Below, piece after piece: positions 25,492 through 34,222 of a stretch of 64,000 nucleotides of DNA; the stretch's first letter is position 1, and the number at the start of each line of letters is the position of its first letter. Origin of the DNA: Persicimonas caeni (GTDB lineage: Bacteria > Myxococcota_A > Bradymonadia > Bradymonadales > Bradymonadaceae). The stretch covers positions 310,001 through 374,000 of the forward strand of contig NZ_CP041186.1 of assembly GCF_006517175.1 (NCBI RefSeq), given 5' to 3'. A program made the position numbers and the translations under genes. Under the pieces are notes generated by a model. That model was not told the DNA's origin, searched no databases, and worked only from the letters and a program-made list of their open reading frames with translations.

Positions 25492-27051
25492 ATGTCCGAC
25501 GACAATCATGGCGGCATGGGAGAACGCGGTGTGTCACGACCGATGGCACACGGCTCCGGCGACCACGACGGCGGCGACGGCGGCGACGGCTCGATGAGCC
25601 CGGGCCAGCGCGAGAAGATGCTCCACATGCACCACAAAAAGACGCTGTGGTGCTACTGGACCGTCATCCTGCTCGGCCTGTGGACCATGAGCGCCCCGTT
25701 TACCTTCGGGTATCTGGGCGAGGCGGCCGATCTCGGCCGCGAGGTCTGGATGAGCGACAACGTGCGCATCTGGGGCATGGTCGCCAGCGAGATCATCAGC
25801 GGCCTCGTTCTGGTCGTCTTCGGCTGGCGCTCCCTCAAGCCCGGTCGGCCCATCAGCCAGTGGATCTGCTGCTTTGCGGGCATCTGGCTGAGCGCCGCCC
25901 CCCTGCTGCTATGGTCCCCCAACGCCGCGGCCTACCTCAACGCCACCGTCGTCGGCGCCCTGGTCATCGCCCTGACCATTCTCATCCCGGGCATGCCCAA
26001 CATGATCATGTACATGAAGATGGGCGGCGACCTCCCCAAGGGCTGGTCGTACAACCCGTCGAGCTGGGCGCAGCGCTCGGTCATGATCGGCCTGGGGTTC
26101 CTCGGCTGGCTCGTCTCACGCTACCTGGGCGCCTTCCAACTCGGCTATATCGACCACATGTGGGACCCCTTCTTCGGCGAGGGCTCGCGCAAGGTGCTCA
26201 TGTCCAATATGAGCCACATGTGGCCCATCTCCGACGCCGGCCTGGGCGCCTTCTCGTACACCTTCGAGTTTCTGATGGGTTGGATGGGCGCGCCCAGCCG
26301 CTGGCGCACGATGCCCTGGATGGTCACCTTCTTCGGCATTCTGGTCATCCCGCTGGGCCTCACCCACATCCTGCTGGTCATCTCCCAGCCGGTCATCGTC
26401 GGCTATTGGTGCACCATGTGCCTGCTCGCCGCGGCCATCATGCTGCCGATGATCCCGCTCGAGGTCGACGAGGTCATCGCCATGGGCCAGCACGTCAAGC
26501 GCCGCGTCGACGCCGGTGAGCCGTTCTGGAGAGTCTTCTGGAAGGGTGGCGACGCCAGTGAGGCGGGCCAAGACGAGCGCAGCCCCGAGTTCATCGAGTT
26601 TCACGACCGTCCCCTCGAGGTGACCAAGGCCGCCTTCTGGGGCATGAGCTGGTCGTGGTGGCTCGCCGCCTGCACCGCCATCGGCATCTGGCTGATGTTC
26701 GCGCCCACCGTCTTCGGCTTCGAGAAGACCATCCCGGCCGACATCCACCACCTGGGCGGCGCCCTCATCGTGACCACCAGCGTCATCAGCATGGGCGAAG
26801 TGATCCGCCGCGGGCGCTACGTCAACCTGCTGCTCGGATTGATCGTGGGTGTGGGGCCGTGGCTCTTCAGCGGCATCGGCGTGACCGCCAGCATCCTGGC
26901 GAGTGTGGCCGGCGCGCTGGTCATCGGCCTGTCACTGCCGCTGGGGCCGATTCGCGAGAGCTACGGAAGTTGGAACAAGCGCATCAGCAACGATCCCACC
27001 GACACGCCCAGCCCGTCACGCCATGCCGGGGCCGAGCCCCAGCACGCGTGA
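25492..27051 (+). CDS. Polytopic membrane protein with VKOR-like CxxC segment and SPW repeat
   Basis: 519 residues with about twelve membrane segments. The N-terminal 45 residues are Gly/Asp/His-rich (HGSGDHDGGDGGDG). A central segment, ISQPVIVGYWCTMCLLAA at about residue 300, carries the CxxC of vitamin K epoxide reductase-like proteins, which make or transfer disulfides in the periplasm. Downstream, SWSWWLAACTAIGIWLMFAP matches the SPW repeat family, and the first membrane pair (YWTVILLGLWTMSAPFTFGY) looks like another SPW unit. The combination suggests a redox membrane protein, but no activity is known. A 17-bp tandem array sits directly upstream. Confidence 0.82.
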   Translation: MSDDNHGGMGERGVSRPMAHGSGDHDGGDGGDGSMSPGQREKMLHMHHKKTLWCYWTVILLGLWTMSAPFTFGYLGEAADLGREVWMSDNVRIWGMVASEIISGLVLVVFGWRSLKPGRPISQWICCFAGIWLSAAPLLLWSPNAAAYLNATVVGALVIALTILIPGMPNMIMYMKMGGDLPKGWSYNPSSWAQRSVMIGLGFLGWLVSRYLGAFQLGYIDHMWDPFFGEGSRKVLMSNMSHMWPISDAGLGAFSYTFEFLMGWMGAPSRWRTMPWMVTFFGILVIPLGLTHILLVISQPVIVGYWCTMCLLAAAIMLPMIPLEVDEVIAMGQHVKRRVDAGEPFWRVFWKGGDASEAGQDERSPEFIEFHDRPLEVTKAAFWGMSWSWWLAACTAIGIWLMFAPTVFGFEKTIPADIHHLGGALIVTTSVISMGEVIRRGRYVNLLLGLIVGVGPWLFSGIGVTASILASVAGALVIGLSLPLGPIRESYGSWNKRISNDPTDTPSPSRHAGAEPQHA

Positions 27052-27073
27052 CGGACCGCAAAACTGGCGCTGA

Positions 27074-27772
27074 TCACTGCTTGGTCAGCGTCAGGATCGC
27101 CTCGTGGGTGGTCACGTCGGTGCGACGAAGCTGCAGCGTGTCGCCGTCGACGCAATACTCGAAGTTGCCGACCGCAAACCCGCCGTCGTCGGCCAGGGCG
27201 AGGATATTGCTCGTGTCGTCGACGGTGTAGGAGCCCGGGTCGCGCACGAAGACGTCGTGGCCGTAATTGAGCTCGCACGCGTCACCCGCCTCGACACCCT
27301 CGTCGTCGATCTCGTTGTCGGTGCAGCTCTCGCCTTCGTTGAGGCACGCCTTCGGAACCGTCGCGTCGAGCTCGGTGTCGAACGCGAAGTTGTTGACCGT
27401 AAAGCTACCGTCGTCGGCCAGGGTCAAATCACCCGCCGGCGACACGCTCACGGCGATATCGACCGGCTCACACTCCGTGTAGCGAGGCAGCGTGCTCGGC
27501 GTCACACACCCGCTGGACAACGTCCAGGTGCCGACCAGGTCCCCGCCGCAGGCCGTAAACTCGATCGCCTCGCAGGTATCGCCCGTCGCCGTCACACCAC
27601 CGCCACCGCCGCCGGTGTCCTCGGTCGAGGTGTCGGTGCCGACATCCGCCCCGTTATTGTTCGTGGTACCGGTATCAGAGACGTTGTTGCTGTCTCCGTT
27701 GTCGTCGTCGCCACAGGCCGCACAGGCCAAGAGAATCGCCAACACAGCCACCAAACGCGTCGCATTCTTCAT
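27074..27772 (-). CDS. Lipoprotein of unknown function
   Basis: 232 residues from ATG 27772; an in-frame GTG just upstream is less likely because GGAG is spaced eight bases from the ATG. The lipobox is CAAC at about residue 20, followed by a DDDNGDSNN / DTGTTNNNG / GGGGGG linker. The body (VGTWTLSSGC, SPAGDLTLADDGSFTVNNF, DTLQLRRTD) looks beta-rich, like the lipocalin-like META/'threshold' lipoproteins of Myxococcota, with several Cys. It is convergent with the VKOR-like gene. Confidence 0.85.
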   Translation of the reverse strand: MKNATRLVAVLAILLACAACGDDDNGDSNNVSDTGTTNNNGADVGTDTSTEDTGGGGGGVTATGDTCEAIEFTACGGDLVGTWTLSSGCVTPSTLPRYTECEPVDIAVSVSPAGDLTLADDGSFTVNNFAFDTELDATVPKACLNEGESCTDNEIDDEGVEAGDACELNYGHDVFVRDPGSYTVDDTSNILALADDGGFAVGNFEYCVDGDTLQLRRTDVTTHEAILTLTKQ

Positions 27773-27947
27773 CACACAGTCTCCTCGTCAGAGCCAAAAA
27801 TCGATCTATTGCACGTACCCAGAGGTTTAGCACAAACGCGCGCGCAGATCAGATTTTTTAAGGCCTGCGGCCGCGCCGCACGCCGTCGTCAAAATGCAAC
27901 TGTCGGTTTCGCCCTCGGTCTCGTAGGATGCGCCAAAATCGAGTCAT

Positions 27948-27990
27948 GCAAGACGTCGCAGTCCCCCAGCAAGACGTCGTAGTACCCCAG
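27948..27990. repeat. Two 21-bp tandem repeats upstream of the deaminase gene
   Basis: GCAAGACGTCGCAGTCCCCCA is followed in register by GCAAGACGTCGTAGTACCCCA. Each contains the palindrome GACGTC. The pair ends 15 bases before the start of the deaminase gene and could be an operator. Confidence 0.5.
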
Positions 27991-28004
27991 TTGGAAGTGA
28001 GTAG

Positions 28005-28487
28005 ATGAAAGAGAAGCACGTCAGTATCCGTATCGAGCAGTGCCTGGCCCTGGCCAAGGCCTCGAATTGCCCCCGACGCAAATTCGGCGCCCTGTTGCTC
28101 GACCCCGAGCGCAACGTCGTGTTGATGGACGGCTACAACGGCGGCCCGCGCGGCGGCGGCCACCTGTGCGGCGGCGAGTCGTGCCTGCGCGACGACAAGA
28201 ACGTCGAGTCGGGCACCCGCATGGAGATCGGCTGTCACCACGCCGAGATGAACGTCATCTGCAACTGCGCCGCCTCGGGCGTGTCGACCCGCGGCGCCTG
28301 GATCTTCGTGACCGGCGAGCCGTGCATGATGTGCGCCAAGCTCATCCACCACGCCGGCATCACCAAGGTGATCGTCGTCGGCGGCGGCTACGCCGGCGCC
28401 AACGGCGTGCAGTACCTGACCTCCCACGGCGTCGACGTCCAACCGGTCGACGGCCCCCAGGACCCCCGCGTCACGGTGATGACCTGA
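28005..28487 (+). CDS. Deoxycytidylate/cytidine deaminase family protein
   Basis: 160 residues. The zinc deaminase motifs are complete: H79-A-E81 (CHHAEMN) and PCMMC (106-110). Extra Cys and His in HLCGGESC resemble the second zinc site of dCMP deaminases. The likely reaction is deamination of dCMP to dUMP, or a related cytosine substrate. GGAAG lies upstream of the ATG, and the next gene follows after 7 bases, so they probably form an operon. Confidence 0.88.
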   Translation: MKEKHVSIRIEQCLALAKASNCPRRKFGALLLDPERNVVLMDGYNGGPRGGGHLCGGESCLRDDKNVESGTRMEIGCHHAEMNVICNCAASGVSTRGAWIFVTGEPCMMCAKLIHHAGITKVIVVGGGYAGANGVQYLTSHGVDVQPVDGPQDPRVTVMT

Positions 28488-28494
28488 CCTCTTT

Positions 28495-29067
28495 ATGTCC
28501 GAAGACGTCTTAAAATACTGGCGACTCGCAGCGCTGGTCGGGGTGGGCGCCGCGCTCTACTTCGCCGGCACCCACCCCGAGCTGCAGCCGTATTTCGAGC
28601 TCGATTACCTGCGCTCCCTGGCCGACCAGGCGGGGATGGCGGGCATGGCGACCTTCGTGGGAGTCTTCGTCGCCGGCTACCTCATGCAGATCCCGGGGAT
28701 GATCTTCGTGGTCGCCGCCCTCCTCGGCTGGGGACCCATCGCCGGCGGGCTCATCGCCTTCGTCGGCGCCCTCCTCGCCTCGGTCGCCAACTTCTGGGCC
28801 GTACGCGCCGTGGGCGGCTCGCTGCTCTCCGAGGTCGAGAACGACTGGGTCAAAAAGATGCTCGGCAAGCTCGACGACCACCCCGTGCGCACGGTCGTCG
28901 TGCTGCGCACCTTCTTCTTCATGAACCCGGTCATGCACCTGCCCCTGGTGCTCTCCGGGGTCCCCTTTCGCCCCTATATCATCGGCTCGCTGGTCGGTCT
29001 CATCGCGCCCATCGCGGTCATCTCGCTGTCGCTCGATACGGTGATGGCGTGGCTGAATTTGGGATGA
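28495..29067 (+). CDS. VTT/TVP38-TMEM64 family membrane protein
   Basis: 190 residues with about five membrane helices. The central block YLMQIPGMIFVVAALLGWGP, then NFWAVRAVGGSLL and RTFFFMNPVMHLPLVLSGVP, matches the VTT (SNARE-associated/DedA-like) domain. These proteins are thought to scramble or translocate lipids. Located 7 bases behind the deaminase gene. Confidence 0.88.
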   Translation: MSEDVLKYWRLAALVGVGAALYFAGTHPELQPYFELDYLRSLADQAGMAGMATFVGVFVAGYLMQIPGMIFVVAALLGWGPIAGGLIAFVGALLASVANFWAVRAVGGSLLSEVENDWVKKMLGKLDDHPVRTVVVLRTFFFMNPVMHLPLVLSGVPFRPYIIGSLVGLIAPIAVISLSLDTVMAWLNLG

Positions 29068-29202
29068 GTTCGGGAGGGTTGGGAACTAGTCGCGCGACCT
29101 CTTTTCGGTGCGAGTGCTTCCAGCTCTCGCCTTCGAGGGCAAGATGCCCACGCACCGAGCCTTCTTTCGTGTAGTTACTTCAATGCGTGCGACGCACGAT
29201 TG

Positions 29203-29341
29203 GTGGCCTTGCAGAAGAGGGGCGCTATTTAGATGGCGTGCAGTGGACCTATTGTTGGCCTTGCCGGAGAGGGGCGCCATCTAGATGGCGTGCGGTGGAC
29301 CTATTGGTAGCCTTGCAGAAGAGGGGCGCCATCTATTTGGG
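29203..29341. repeat. 52-bp tandem repeat, about 2.7 copies
   Basis: Copies start at 29203, 29255 and 29307, each with CCTTGCAGAAGAGGGGCGC or a close variant, and the first two with TAGATGGCGTGC and GTGGACCTATTG. A related fragment, GGGCGCCCTATTTAGATGGC, recurs at 29481-29500, followed by TCTGCAAGGCCA, which is the reverse complement of the unit's start. Confidence 0.85.
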
Positions 29342-29518
29342 GCGCGCTGAACAACGCGCGATAAGGACATAAGGGCTGCGAGTTGCGGCGCATTCGTAGT
29401 TGTGGACCGAGAAAACCCGGCTGCCGCAAACCCAAACGCCTCGACGGAGCTGCCCCCATGTCCTTAACGCCCGCAGTTCAGGGCGCCCTATTTAGATGGC
29501 GCACCGCCTCTGCAAGGC

Positions 29519-29837
29519 CACCTCTCCACACAACTCGAACCACCTCTCCACACAACTCGAACCGCCTCTGGGCCTCCGCAACTCACCTCTGGGCCTCCGC
29601 GAGTCACCTCTGGATCCCGGCGATCGACCTCTGGACCCGCGCAATCCATCTCTGGACCCGCGCCATCTTTCTCTGGACCCCCGTCGAGTCATCTCTGGAC
29701 TCGCGCGCGCTTTCTCTGGACCCGCGCGATCAATCTCTGGAGCCCCGTCGAGCAATCTCTGGGACTCCGCGAGTCATCTCTGGAACTCCGCGAGTCGTCT
29801 CTGGGCCACGGGGAGCAATCTCTGGGCCCCGCACAGC
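29519..29837. repeat. Degenerate tandem array of about fifteen 21-22 bp units
   Basis: Units share the core NATCTCTGGACCCGCGCGATC (variants CACCTCTGGGCCTCCGCGAGT and AATCTCTGGGCCCCGCACAGC). The first two copies carry CTCTCCACACAACTCGAAC. At least two units are 22 bp, which would break any reading frame, so the array is noncoding. It ends at the stop codon of the minus-strand lipoprotein gene at 29838. It is not CRISPR-like: there are no separate unique spacers of constant length. Confidence 0.88.
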
Positions 29838-32159
29838 TCATTCGAACTCGTTTTCGACCACCGTGGGCGACTGTCGCACGGTCCCGTCTTCCTCCACGAA
29901 GAGCTCGAGCTCGACGGTGTGCTTCTCGGGCGTCGACGGGTCGAAGTCGTGCTCGGCGCGCAGCGTGGCGCGTGCCTGCGGGCCGGTCTTGCCGTTCGTC
30001 TCGTAGGTGTACTTGAAGTACATCGGATCGGTGTGCTGCATGTTGAGCAGGCGTAGCGTCTGCTCGAGGTATTTGTCGGCGCGCGGTGCGGGCTCGATCT
30101 TGGCGCCTTCTTTGGGCACCTCTTCGCTGCTCACCAACGTCTGGTCGGTGCCGCCGGGGAAGACGTAATTGTCGAGGCTCACCGGGAAGCCGGCTGTCTT
30201 CTTACCCCCCTTTTGAGCCTCGTCGGCGCAATGCCACGGCTCGTACACATCGTCGGCCGAGCAGTCGTGGTAGCGCTGCTCGGACATGAAGTACGCTTGC
30301 GCCCCATCGGCCATCTTGCGCAAGACAAACCGCGCCTCCGTCGCCTTCGAGCGCTTGATGTACTGGAAGAATTGCCAGGGCAGATAACCCATCCAGGCGC
30401 TCGGTCGCACCTCAGTGCGCGCCACGAGCCCGTCGGCGGTCGGCTCGGCGACCACGACCATCTCGTCGGCCAAGCTCGGATCGAGCTCCATGCCCGAGAC
30501 CGCCGACACCATCGCCGCGAGTTCGAGGTGCAGGCCGAAGTCGGTCGACGCAGCTCCCGCCCGCGCGGCCATCCCGTCACCAGCGGACGGCTGTCCGACC
30601 TGACGCATCAACGTGGCCATCCGCTCTTCGGGGATCGCGCTCGTCGCCACGGCGAGGTAGGGCCCGCGCATGTAGACCTTGGGGCCGGCGCCGCCCATGT
30701 CGGCGACTTTCACGTCGTCGCCGCCCTTCTCTTCGTCGCCGCCCTTCTCTTCGTCGCCAACAGTGCGCTTCGAAAATGAGGTGGGCGACCCGGCCTGCGC
30801 GAGCGCGGTCTCCAGAAGCGCGAGCCACTTCGACGGCGTCTCGGCGTCGGTCGTCTGCACCACCGTCACGAGCCCCACCTTCCCGCGAAAGTTGAGCGGG
30901 TCGTTCGGGTTCGCCCCCGCGTCGATGCGGTAGGCCGCCAGGGCTGCGTGTCCGGTGAGCTTCGAGACGAAGTCGCGCTGCAGCTCGAAGTCCGACTGCG
31001 CCATCTGGCTGACCATCGCGTTTACGCTGCCGAGTTGGGCGCGGTATTGCGGCTTCAAGGCCTCGACGATTCTCGACCACAACTTGTCGGGATGCGCCTG
31101 GATGCGCACCAGCGCGAGGTTGTCTTTGGCTGCCTCGCCGTTACTTACCTCGCCGTTACTTACCTCGCCGTTACTTACAAGCCCCGTCCAATCGGCCTCG
31201 GCGTCGGGCGACAGCAACTCCACGATCTTGGCGCTCGTCGCCTCGTCGAAGCCGATCCACCCGGTCGCTTCGACCTTGTCGGCGTCGTAGCGCATGCCCA
31301 TGCCGAACCCCTGGAAGCTGTCGACGAGCTTCGTCTTCACTGCGGTGTCGAGCGGCCCGCGTTGGTCGAACAGCGCGCCGATGCCCGACGCGCGCAACAC
31401 CCCCTGCAAAATCTCAGTCCTCTTCTTTACGTACACGCCCACCAGCGCCTCGTTGGCCACGGCGTTACGATAATTCTTCCAGCCGGCGGTCTCGGTGAGC
31501 GCGTCCGCCTCCTCCAAACGCACGAGCTCGAGCAGCGCCTCCAAGCTTCGCTCGGGCGTTTGCGCCTTCATCTGGGCCGGGTTGACCAACACCCGGCCGC
31601 CGTCGAAAAGCCAGGTCGACTCGCCGTTGCGGTAGTAGGTCACCCCGTCCTTTTCGAGCTTGTCGGAGTCGGCGCCGGTGAGCTTGGCCACGCCCTTGTT
31701 GAACGCGTCGACGCCGGCGACTTCGGCGATGATCACCCCGGACTGGTCGCCCAAGGCGTCTTGGAGCAGCGCGATGGCCACGGGCCCGTCGGCCAGCAGG
31801 CCTTTGGCCCGCCAGGCCTCGGCGTCGAGCAGGTACTGGCCGTTCTGGCCCACGCGCATCTCTTTGCGGACCTTGTCGCCCAGCGACCGCGACGGCATCG
31901 CCTCGTCGAGCGCGGCCAACGTCGCATCGAAGCGCTCGCCGGCCTCGGCAAAATCAGTCGCGAAGGCCACCGCCAGTAGCTTCTCCTGAGGCAGGTAGGC
32001 GAGGCTCTCGGCCAGGCGCTCCGCCGACGACTTCGCCGGCTTCTCGGCCGGCACGTCCTCGTCTTTGGCCTGCTTGCAGCCCACCGACAAGGCCCCCAGC
32101 GAGACGACCATCACCGAGAACAAAAGTAGAAAAACCAGTCGAGCTTTCAGTACGCGCAT
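29838..32159 (-). CDS. Large lipoprotein of unknown function (DUF3352-like)
   Basis: 773 residues from ATG 32159, with GGGAG five bases upstream. The lipobox is LSVGC at about residue 28. The body has long regions typical of lipoproteins that score protein-level 'LAVAFATDF', 'WLFDGGRVLV' and 'YRNGESTW' segments, as in DUF3352 proteins. The C-terminal 130 residues (YFMSEQRYHDCSADDVYEPW, then FPVSLDNYVFPGG) recall the soluble tip of type IV pilin-like proteins. Two internal in-frame repeats are seen: SNGEV three times near residue 325 and GGDEEK near 470. Located downstream of the CrtI-like gene on the same strand. Confidence 0.8.
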   Translation of the reverse strand: MRVLKARLVFLLLFSVMVVSLGALSVGCKQAKDEDVPAEKPAKSSAERLAESLAYLPQEKLLAVAFATDFAEAGERFDATLAALDEAMPSRSLGDKVRKEMRVGQNGQYLLDAEAWRAKGLLADGPVAIALLQDALGDQSGVIIAEVAGVDAFNKGVAKLTGADSDKLEKDGVTYYRNGESTWLFDGGRVLVNPAQMKAQTPERSLEALLELVRLEEADALTETAGWKNYRNAVANEALVGVYVKKRTEILQGVLRASGIGALFDQRGPLDTAVKTKLVDSFQGFGMGMRYDADKVEATGWIGFDEATSAKIVELLSPDAEADWTGLVSNGEVSNGEVSNGEAAKDNLALVRIQAHPDKLWSRIVEALKPQYRAQLGSVNAMVSQMAQSDFELQRDFVSKLTGHAALAAYRIDAGANPNDPLNFRGKVGLVTVVQTTDAETPSKWLALLETALAQAGSPTSFSKRTVGDEEKGGDEEKGGDDVKVADMGGAGPKVYMRGPYLAVATSAIPEERMATLMRQVGQPSAGDGMAARAGAASTDFGLHLELAAMVSAVSGMELDPSLADEMVVVAEPTADGLVARTEVRPSAWMGYLPWQFFQYIKRSKATEARFVLRKMADGAQAYFMSEQRYHDCSADDVYEPWHCADEAQKGGKKTAGFPVSLDNYVFPGGTDQTLVSSEEVPKEGAKIEPAPRADKYLEQTLRLLNMQHTDPMYFKYTYETNGKTGPQARATLRAEHDFDPSTPEKHTVELELFVEEDGTVRQSPTVVENEFE

Positions 32160-32224
32160 TCGAACTCCCTTCACGTCAGCGTTCAATCAGTGGGAGTTTT
32201 CGTACCGCAAATGGGCCTGCGGAG

Positions 32225-33715
32225 CTACCCGCGATAGATGGTGTCGGCCACGCGCACCCCGCCGAGCGCCACCGCCAGCGTGCTCTGACCCGGAAAGACC
32301 GTGTCGCCGACCAGATACAGCCCGCCCTCGACCTCCACCGGCCACATTTGCCGGTAGTTGTGCAGCCCCGCGCGCCGGGGGATGCCGCCCACGAAGCCGT
32401 CCTTGCGGTTGGTGAAGCGCGCGAAGGTGCGCGGGCTGGCGGTCATCTCGAAGACGACCGCCTCGGCGATCTCGGGCGCGCGCCGGGCGAGCAGGTCGCG
32501 CATGCGCCCCTGGATCCAACTGATATACTCGCCGCGGCGATTGGGCTCGAGCGCCAGGAGCTTGTGCATATCCACGTGGGTCGACACGGTCGCCACGCGT
32601 TGGGCGTCGGGCGCGCGATTCGGCTCGTCGGCGCCGCCCACCGAGCAGAAGATATGGTTGCCCTCGATAAACGGCTCGCCCAAGTCGCCGACCATCTCGA
32701 CGTGGTACGACTTGGTCGGGATATCGGCGTCGCCGTCGATCCCCAGATACAGCATCGCCGCGCCCCACCCGCCGGCGACGCGCTCGGCCAACCCGGCGAG
32801 CTTGGGGTGCTCGTCGACCGGCCGCCCGAGCATCTCGGCGACGTTCTGGGGCAACAGGTTGGTCACGACCTTGTCGGCGAGAAGCTCGCGGCGCCGGCTG
32901 ACGACCTTCCAGCCCGTCCCCTCGCGCTCGAGGCGGGCGACGGCGTCGGCGAAGAAGACCTGCCCGCCGAGCGCCTCGATGGTGTCGGTCAGCGCGAACG
33001 CAAGCTCGCCGATGCCGCCGCGGATGTGGCCGGTGCCCCGGAAGAAGTAGTCGATCGCGCCCAGCGCGAACGGCGCCTCGGCCTCGTCGGCCGACGCCTG
33101 CACGGTGATCTGGCAGACCGCGTCCAAGTAGCTTCGCAGCGGGCCGAAATCCCACAGTTCCCAGCGGCGCAACACCTCGCCCACCGACTTGCCCACGATG
33201 GGAACCAGCGGCAGGTACTTCGGCGAGCGCCCCAGGTGGCGAAAGAGCGCCCCGGCGCTCAGCGGCGGCAGCAGCGTCGGGTCGTCGAACAGCTCCCACA
33301 GCGCGTCGGCGACCTTCTCTTGCCAGGCGAAGAACTTCCGCAGCCGTTCTTTGGGCGCGCCGGGCAACTTGCAGAAACGCTCGATAAACCGATCGCGATG
33401 CGGCGGCACGTCGAGCTCGAAGCGCCCGGTGCGAAGCCGGACGACCGGGTCGAGCTGCTGGAACTCGACGTCGAGATCGTAGCGATCCATCCACTCGCGA
33501 AAGAGCTGGCCCTCGCCGAACCCCGAAAAGAGCGTCGCGCCCGCCTCGAAGCGGTACCCGCGTCGCTTGAACGTACTGGCGCACCCGCCCGGGTAGGTAA
33601 GCCGCTCGAAAAGCGCCACTTTCGCGCCCGCCTCGGCCAACCGAAGGGCACAGGCGAGCCCTCCGAAACCGGCCCCGATTACTGCTACGTCGACTCGTTC
33701 CACGCTGGTTGCCAC
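32225..33715 (-). CDS. CrtI/phytoene desaturase-like FAD oxidoreductase
   Basis: 496 residues starting at GTG 33715. The N-terminal dinucleotide-binding motif VIGAGFGGLACALRLAEAG and the FAD-contact segment YPGGCASTFKRRGYRFEAGA are typical of carotenoid desaturases and isomerases (CrtI/CrtISO). The C-terminal flavin-binding block GLYLVGDTVFPGQSTLAVA is also present. A redox reaction on a carotenoid or other isoprenoid is likely; no crtB or other carotenoid gene is nearby, so the substrate is open. No ribosome binding site is visible, since a 17-bp duplication fills the upstream bases. Confidence 0.88.
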   Translation of the reverse strand: MATSVERVDVAVIGAGFGGLACALRLAEAGAKVALFERLTYPGGCASTFKRRGYRFEAGATLFSGFGEGQLFREWMDRYDLDVEFQQLDPVVRLRTGRFELDVPPHRDRFIERFCKLPGAPKERLRKFFAWQEKVADALWELFDDPTLLPPLSAGALFRHLGRSPKYLPLVPIVGKSVGEVLRRWELWDFGPLRSYLDAVCQITVQASADEAEAPFALGAIDYFFRGTGHIRGGIGELAFALTDTIEALGGQVFFADAVARLEREGTGWKVVSRRRELLADKVVTNLLPQNVAEMLGRPVDEHPKLAGLAERVAGGWGAAMLYLGIDGDADIPTKSYHVEMVGDLGEPFIEGNHIFCSVGGADEPNRAPDAQRVATVSTHVDMHKLLALEPNRRGEYISWIQGRMRDLLARRAPEIAEAVVFEMTASPRTFARFTNRKDGFVGGIPRRAGLHNYRQMWPVEVEGGLYLVGDTVFPGQSTLAVALGGVRVADTIYRG

Positions 33716-34222
33716 GTATATGGTGTCACTGAATATATGGTGTCACTGATGAGAGAGACCCAACCTTCGTCCCTGGTTGAGACGCACGAACTGAGATGCA
33801 CGAAGCCCCCGCGAGAGTGCGCACCAAATGATCGTTTCGCGGTGGAGCGAGTCACACTGTGAGCGGAATAACGCGCGGGGAGGAATAGCCTGCGGCCTTC
33901 GTTTGCTTAATCGGTGCGCACCTGCTAGACAGATGTAGCAACCGGCGAGATGGTTCTCGCCAATGATTCTCGAGGAATGCCTAAGTTGATTTATTGAGCA
34001 CCGGTTTTTTCACGCACGTCCGGAAGCACCTTGGACCGCAGTACTTGTCCGACCTTCCTCTGTAGATTTGCCTGAACAAGACTGGTCAGCTTCGATCTGA
34101 GCTGGCGCGTCTGAGAGAACCGAATGTCCGCAGTGGCGGGCGTTCCAACATCGCGATCGATTCACCGTGTTGGCGGACCGATCACTTTTTAAAACGAAGC
34201 ATCGAGCACAAGAGGACAGAGA
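33716..34222. other. Divergent intergenic region, 507 bp
   Basis: No gene is seen. The left end holds a 17-bp direct duplication (33717-33750). The right end should contain the promoter and the long 5' untranslated region usual for cold shock genes. Confidence 0.6.
33717..33750 (-). repeat. 17-bp direct duplication abutting a start codon
   Basis: TATATGGTGTCACTGAA is followed immediately by TATATGGTGTCACTGAT. The pair ends one base from GTG 33715 of the CrtI-like gene. It has the same 17-bp period and the same position relative to a start as the array at 25420. Confidence 0.8.

Larger units (their letters stand above)
29068..29837. other. Convergent intergenic region, 770 bp, with two tandem arrays
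   Basis: No gene is credible. The first 130 bases show nothing notable. A 52-bp tandem repeat lies at 29203-29341 and a 21-22 bp degenerate array at 29519-29837. Open frames crossing the arrays change frame inside them and have no conserved content. Confidence 0.8.

Noticed and set aside
29519-29837. CRISPR array
   Set aside because: Units are contiguous and degenerate, without unique spacers of constant length, and no cas gene is present.
29383-30006. Open frame with HLWASAS-like heptads across the 21-bp array
   Set aside because: At least two units are 22 bp, so the frame changes within the array, no ribosome binding site is seen, and the frame then overlaps the antisense lipoprotein gene.
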